Shown one piece after another: positions 61,500 to 64,000 of a stretch of 64,000 nucleotides of DNA; within the stretch, counting starts at the first letter, position 1, and each line of letters opens with the position of its first letter. The stretch comes from S015-6 sp964384945 (GTDB taxonomy: Bacteria; Desulfobacterota; DSWW01). The stretch lies in the NCBI GenBank assembly GCA_964384945.1, contig CAYLMK010000010.1:124001-188000 (forward strand), in the 5' to 3' direction. A program made the position numbers and the translations under genes. The notes beneath the pieces were generated by a model. That model saw only the letters and a list, made by a program, of their open reading frames with translations. It was not told where the DNA came from and did no database searches.

Positions 61500-63083
61500 A
61501 TGAATCTGCACAGGCCGAACGCCAACGAAGCCATCATGACCGCCAACCGATCCCGCAGCGTGGCCCCGCAGTCGGGCATCTGCACCCGGTGCATCGACGG
61601 GTGCAGGGGCAACTGCGACATGTTCAACGCCACCTTCCGCGGCAGGGAGCTCCTTTATCCCGGGCCTTACGGTGAAGTGACCTCGGGGGCGGACAAGGAC
61701 TATCCGGTGGATTACTCTCACCTGAACATCATGGGGTATGCCCTCGGCGCGGAAGGAACGCAGGCGGATCCGGACCATGCCACGTTTCCGACGGTCAGCA
61801 CGGAGACCGAGTACGGCGTGCAGCACAAGGTCAGGATGAAGGTCCCGATCTTCACGGGCGCCCTCGGGAGCACGGACATCGCCAGGAAGAACTGGGAGCA
61901 CTTCGCGGTCGGGGCGGCCATCTCCGGGATCAGTCTCGTTTGCGGCGAGAACGTCTGCGGTATCGATCCGGAGCTCCGTCTGGACGGCAAGGGAAAGATC
62001 ATCGAGGCCCCGAACATGCGCTCCCGCGTCGAGCAGTACCGGCGCTTTCACGGCGGCTACGGCGACATCCTGGTTCAGATGAACGTGGAGGATACGAAAT
62101 TCGGGGTCGCCGAGTACGTGGTCGGCAAGTTGGGAGTGGAGTGCGTGGAGTTGAAGTGGGGGCAGGGGGCCAAGTGCATCGGCGGCGAGATCAAGGTGAA
62201 CAGCCTGGAAAGGGCCATCGAGCTGAAGAAGCGGGGCTACATCGTCACGCCCGACCCGGAAAACCCGGCCATGCAGGCGGCCTTCCGGGACGGGGCCATC
62301 AAGCAGTTCGAGCGCCATTCCCGCCTCGGCTTCGTGGACCAGGAGGGCTTCATGAAGGAGGTGGAGCGGCTTCGCGGCCTGGGCGCCAAGCGCGTGACCC
62401 TGAAGACAGGCGCCTACCCGATGCGGGAGCTGGCCATGGCGATCAAATGGTCCTCGGCCGCGAAGATCGACCTGCTGACGATCGACGGCGCCCCGGGCGG
62501 AACGGGCATGAGCCCCTGGCGCATGATGTGCGAGTGGGGCATTCCGTCCATCTACCTGCATGCCATGGCGGTCCAGCTGTCGGACAGGCTGGCCAAGAGA
62601 GGGGAGTGGGTGCCGGACCTCGCCTTTGCGGGCGGCTTTTCCTCCGAGGATCACGTCTTCAAGTGCCTCGCCCTGGGAGCCCCGTACGTGAAGGCCGTCT
62701 GCATGGGAAGGGCCCTCATGATTCCCGGCATGGTCGGCAAGAACATCGAGACCTGGCTCAAGGGCGGGGACGGCGGCCTGCCCAAGACGGTCTCCAAGTA
62801 CGGGACCACGAAAGAGGAGATCTTCGTCTGCTTCGAGGAGATCAAGGCGAAGTACGGCTCGGATGCCGACACCATGCCCCTCGGCGCGATCGGCATTTAC
62901 AGCGCCACGGAGAAGATCCGCGTGGGCCTGCAGCAACTGATGGCCGGCGCCAGGAAGTGGAGGACGAACCTGATCGGCAGGTACGACCTTGCCTCCCTGA
63001 CCGAAGAGTGCGCGAAGGTGACGGGCATCCCGTATATCATGGACGCCTACAAAGACGAAGCGCTGCGGATCATCGACGGCTGA
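61500..63083 (+). CDS. FMN-binding glutamate synthase family protein (GltB2-like)
   Basis: The 527-residue protein is a single-domain GltB2-like barrel with a short N-terminal Cys cluster (CTRCIDGCRGNC, residues about 28-39). Signatures are the FMN-contact region VPIFTGALGS, ELKWGQGAKCIGGE (the variant of the AQGAKPGxGG motif), TIDGAPGGTGMSPW and FAGGFSSEDHVFKCLALGA. The KPG of the canonical motif is KCI here, so substrate contacts may differ. GGGAGGAG lies before ATG 61500. The gene sits behind a structured leader and is the last of the nitrogen-assimilation block. Confidence 0.85.
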   Translation: MNLHRPNANEAIMTANRSRSVAPQSGICTRCIDGCRGNCDMFNATFRGRELLYPGPYGEVTSGADKDYPVDYSHLNIMGYALGAEGTQADPDHATFPTVSTETEYGVQHKVRMKVPIFTGALGSTDIARKNWEHFAVGAAISGISLVCGENVCGIDPELRLDGKGKIIEAPNMRSRVEQYRRFHGGYGDILVQMNVEDTKFGVAEYVVGKLGVECVELKWGQGAKCIGGEIKVNSLERAIELKKRGYIVTPDPENPAMQAAFRDGAIKQFERHSRLGFVDQEGFMKEVERLRGLGAKRVTLKTGAYPMRELAMAIKWSSAAKIDLLTIDGAPGGTGMSPWRMMCEWGIPSIYLHAMAVQLSDRLAKRGEWVPDLAFAGGFSSEDHVFKCLALGAPYVKAVCMGRALMIPGMVGKNIETWLKGGDGGLPKTVSKYGTTKEEIFVCFEEIKAKYGSDADTMPLGAIGIYSATEKIRVGLQQLMAGARKWRTNLIGRYDLASLTEECAKVTGIPYIMDAYKDEALRIIDG

Positions 63084-63332
63084 ACCCCGGCCGAGCGTGC
63101 CGATGAGCCAGGAGGAGGGCGCCCCGGGAAGAGGCGATCGCAGTCGCTTCGATCGGGCCGCCTTCCTTCTTGGTTCGCCTCTGCCCCCATTCCTCAGGTA
63201 TCTCTATCCCCGGACAGTCGAGGACTCCGGATCGTCCCGTAGCGCAGAAGTCGGGTCTTTTTTCTTGACCCGCACTTCCGCAGATTGTTATTCTCCGGCC
63301 GCCTGAATGCGCCTTCCGAAAAGGAGAGAACG

Positions 63333-64000
63333 ATGGGACGATGCCCCGGTTTGAACCGCGGCCCGGATCGCCGGGCTTCGATCCGACTGGCCGCAGCGAT
63401 GCTGATCCTCGGCAACATGCTGCCGACCTCCGCCGGTGCGCAGACCGTTCTGCCGCAGGCGGAGCGCCCGTTTGCCGGCATCGCCAATCGGACGCTGAAA
63501 GGCTCCAAGCCGGACTACCCGGAGCCTCCTCGCGCCCCCGCAGGCGCGCCCAACATCCTGCTCGTCCTCATCGACGACACGGGATTCGGAAATCCGTCCA
63601 CCTTCGGGGGCCCGATCCGGACGCCGACGCTCGACCGGCTTGCGGAGCAGGGGCTCCGTTACAACCGCTTCCACGTTGCCGCGCTCTGCTCCCCGACCCG
63701 TGCGGCGTTGCTCTCCGGCCGAAATCACCACGCCATGCACTTCGGCTGCATCGCCGAGGCCTACGGAGGCTGGCCGGGATACGACGCGCGCTGGCCAAGG
63801 GCCGCGGCGTCGGTCGCCGAAGTGCTGCGTCAGAACGGGTACAGCACAGCGGCCTTCGGGAAATGGCATCTCACGCCCGATGACCAGCAGGGCCCGGCCG
63901 GCCCGTTCGACCGCTGGCCCAACGCGCTCGGCTTTGACTATTTCTGGGGCTTCCACGGCGGCGAGGCCGGCCAGTACGACCCCCTCCTGGTGGAGAACAA
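63333..64000 (+). CDS. Arylsulfatase (formylglycine sulfatase), C-terminus cut by window edge
   Basis: Only the first 222 residues are in the window. A signal peptide (about residues 15-36, LAAAMLILGNMLPTSAGA) precedes the sulfatase core. The metal-binding Asp pair is in VLIDDTGFGNPST (D81, D82), and the sulfatase signature C-x-P-x-R appears as CSPTRAALLSG (C119), where Cys is converted to formylglycine. GKWHL (a conserved Lys/His) follows. The family (LPQAERPFAGI opening) is of about 750-800 residues. AAGGAG is 6 bp before ATG 63333. It acts in the periplasm on a sulfate ester. A 249-bp region without genes precedes it. Confidence 0.9.
   Translation, partial: MGRCPGLNRGPDRRASIRLAAAMLILGNMLPTSAGAQTVLPQAERPFAGIANRTLKGSKPDYPEPPRAPAGAPNILLVLIDDTGFGNPSTFGGPIRTPTLDRLAEQGLRYNRFHVAALCSPTRAALLSGRNHHAMHFGCIAEAYGGWPGYDARWPRAAASVAEVLRQNGYSTAAFGKWHLTPDDQQGPAGPFDRWPNALGFDYFWGFHGGEAGQYDPLLVEN

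Noticed and set aside
63246..63279. Hairpin with T run ahead of the sulfatase as a terminator
   Set aside because: The T run lies in the loop, not after the stem, so it is not a proper intrinsic terminator.

Overview
The window is high-GC (roughly two thirds G+C by eye), gene-dense bacterial chromosome. The gene set suggests a strictly anaerobic or microaerobic member of the Desulfobacterota (former Deltaproteobacteria). The evidence is a biotin-dependent sodium-pump decarboxylase (beta, delta and gamma subunits), a CooC/MinD-type maturation ATPase, split archaeal-type glutamate synthase pieces, an HdrD/GlcF-type Fe-S reductase, a 4Fe-4S ferredoxin, a TIGR02147-type regulator, a sigma-54-type promoter and many small zinc-ribbon proteins. 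The assignment is inference from gene content. There is no rRNA or tRNA gene, no CRISPR array and no intact insertion sequence.

Layout. 1-4.7 kb (minus): a secreted protein cut by the left edge, an M16C metallopeptidase and a PAS-GGDEF diguanylate cyclase. 5-6.3 kb: a TIGR02147 regulator coupled to a small lipoprotein, with a clear sigma-70 promoter. 6.3-9.4 kb: an RsmF-like rRNA methyltransferase, then a lower-GC patch with a GT8-like glycosyltransferase between gene-poor flanks. 9.4-16.7 kb (plus): RND adaptor and pump, nitroreductase, leuC and leuD. 16.7-19.3 kb (minus): pdxT, pdxS, a zinc-ribbon protein and a PtsN-like EIIA. 19.5-22.9 kb: lytic transglycosylase, FliA-type sigma factor and a short FlgM-like anti-sigma factor. 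23-28.2 kb (minus): TerB-like protein, core-MetE-like protein, LonB-like protease and an HpnA-like epimerase. 28.3-31.8 kb: a coupled four-gene operon (zinc ribbon/DUF2007, SCP2-like, FAD oxidase, Fe-S CCG reductase). 32-34.6 kb: pyrG, aroK and a ferredoxin with terminator. 34.7-39 kb: an HPF-sigma factor fusion, a site-2 protease behind a sigma-54-type promoter, a NifS-like protein without its PLP lysine, and an IscU scaffold with a zinc-ribbon tail. 39-44.2 kb (minus): CooC-like ATPase, acyl-CoA dehydrogenase, LbH acyltransferase and the sodium-pump decarboxylase genes. 44.4-51.3 kb: S1-repeat protein, PurF-like protein, nitrilase, glutaredoxin, and a ParB-like/radical-SAM pair. 51.4-53.3 kb: nth, a lipoprotein and a GAF-ANTAR protein. 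53.4-63.1 kb: a nitrogen-assimilation block (MvhD-like protein, double-length GltB, GATase-GXGXG protein, KaiC-like/HTH/cupin protein, second GltB). The right edge cuts an arylsulfatase.

The best candidate for a little-described system is 52.6-63.1 kb. A GAF-ANTAR protein (ANTAR proteins bind RNA and act by antitermination) lies just upstream of a sigma-70 promoter, a leader with two small hairpins and an intrinsic terminator, and then the glutamate synthase operon. A second promoter-hairpin-terminator leader precedes the last synthase gene. The operon also carries a GltB built from two copies of the ferredoxin/FMN architecture with the first copy degenerate, and a KaiC-like domain without a P-loop fused to XRE-HTH and cupin domains. 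Second is 34.7-39 kb, with the HPF-sigma fusion, the site-2 protease and the lysine-less NifS homologue. Other points are a PurF homologue with Ser in place of the N-terminal catalytic Cys, and a ParB-like gene paired with a spore-photoproduct-lyase-like gene.
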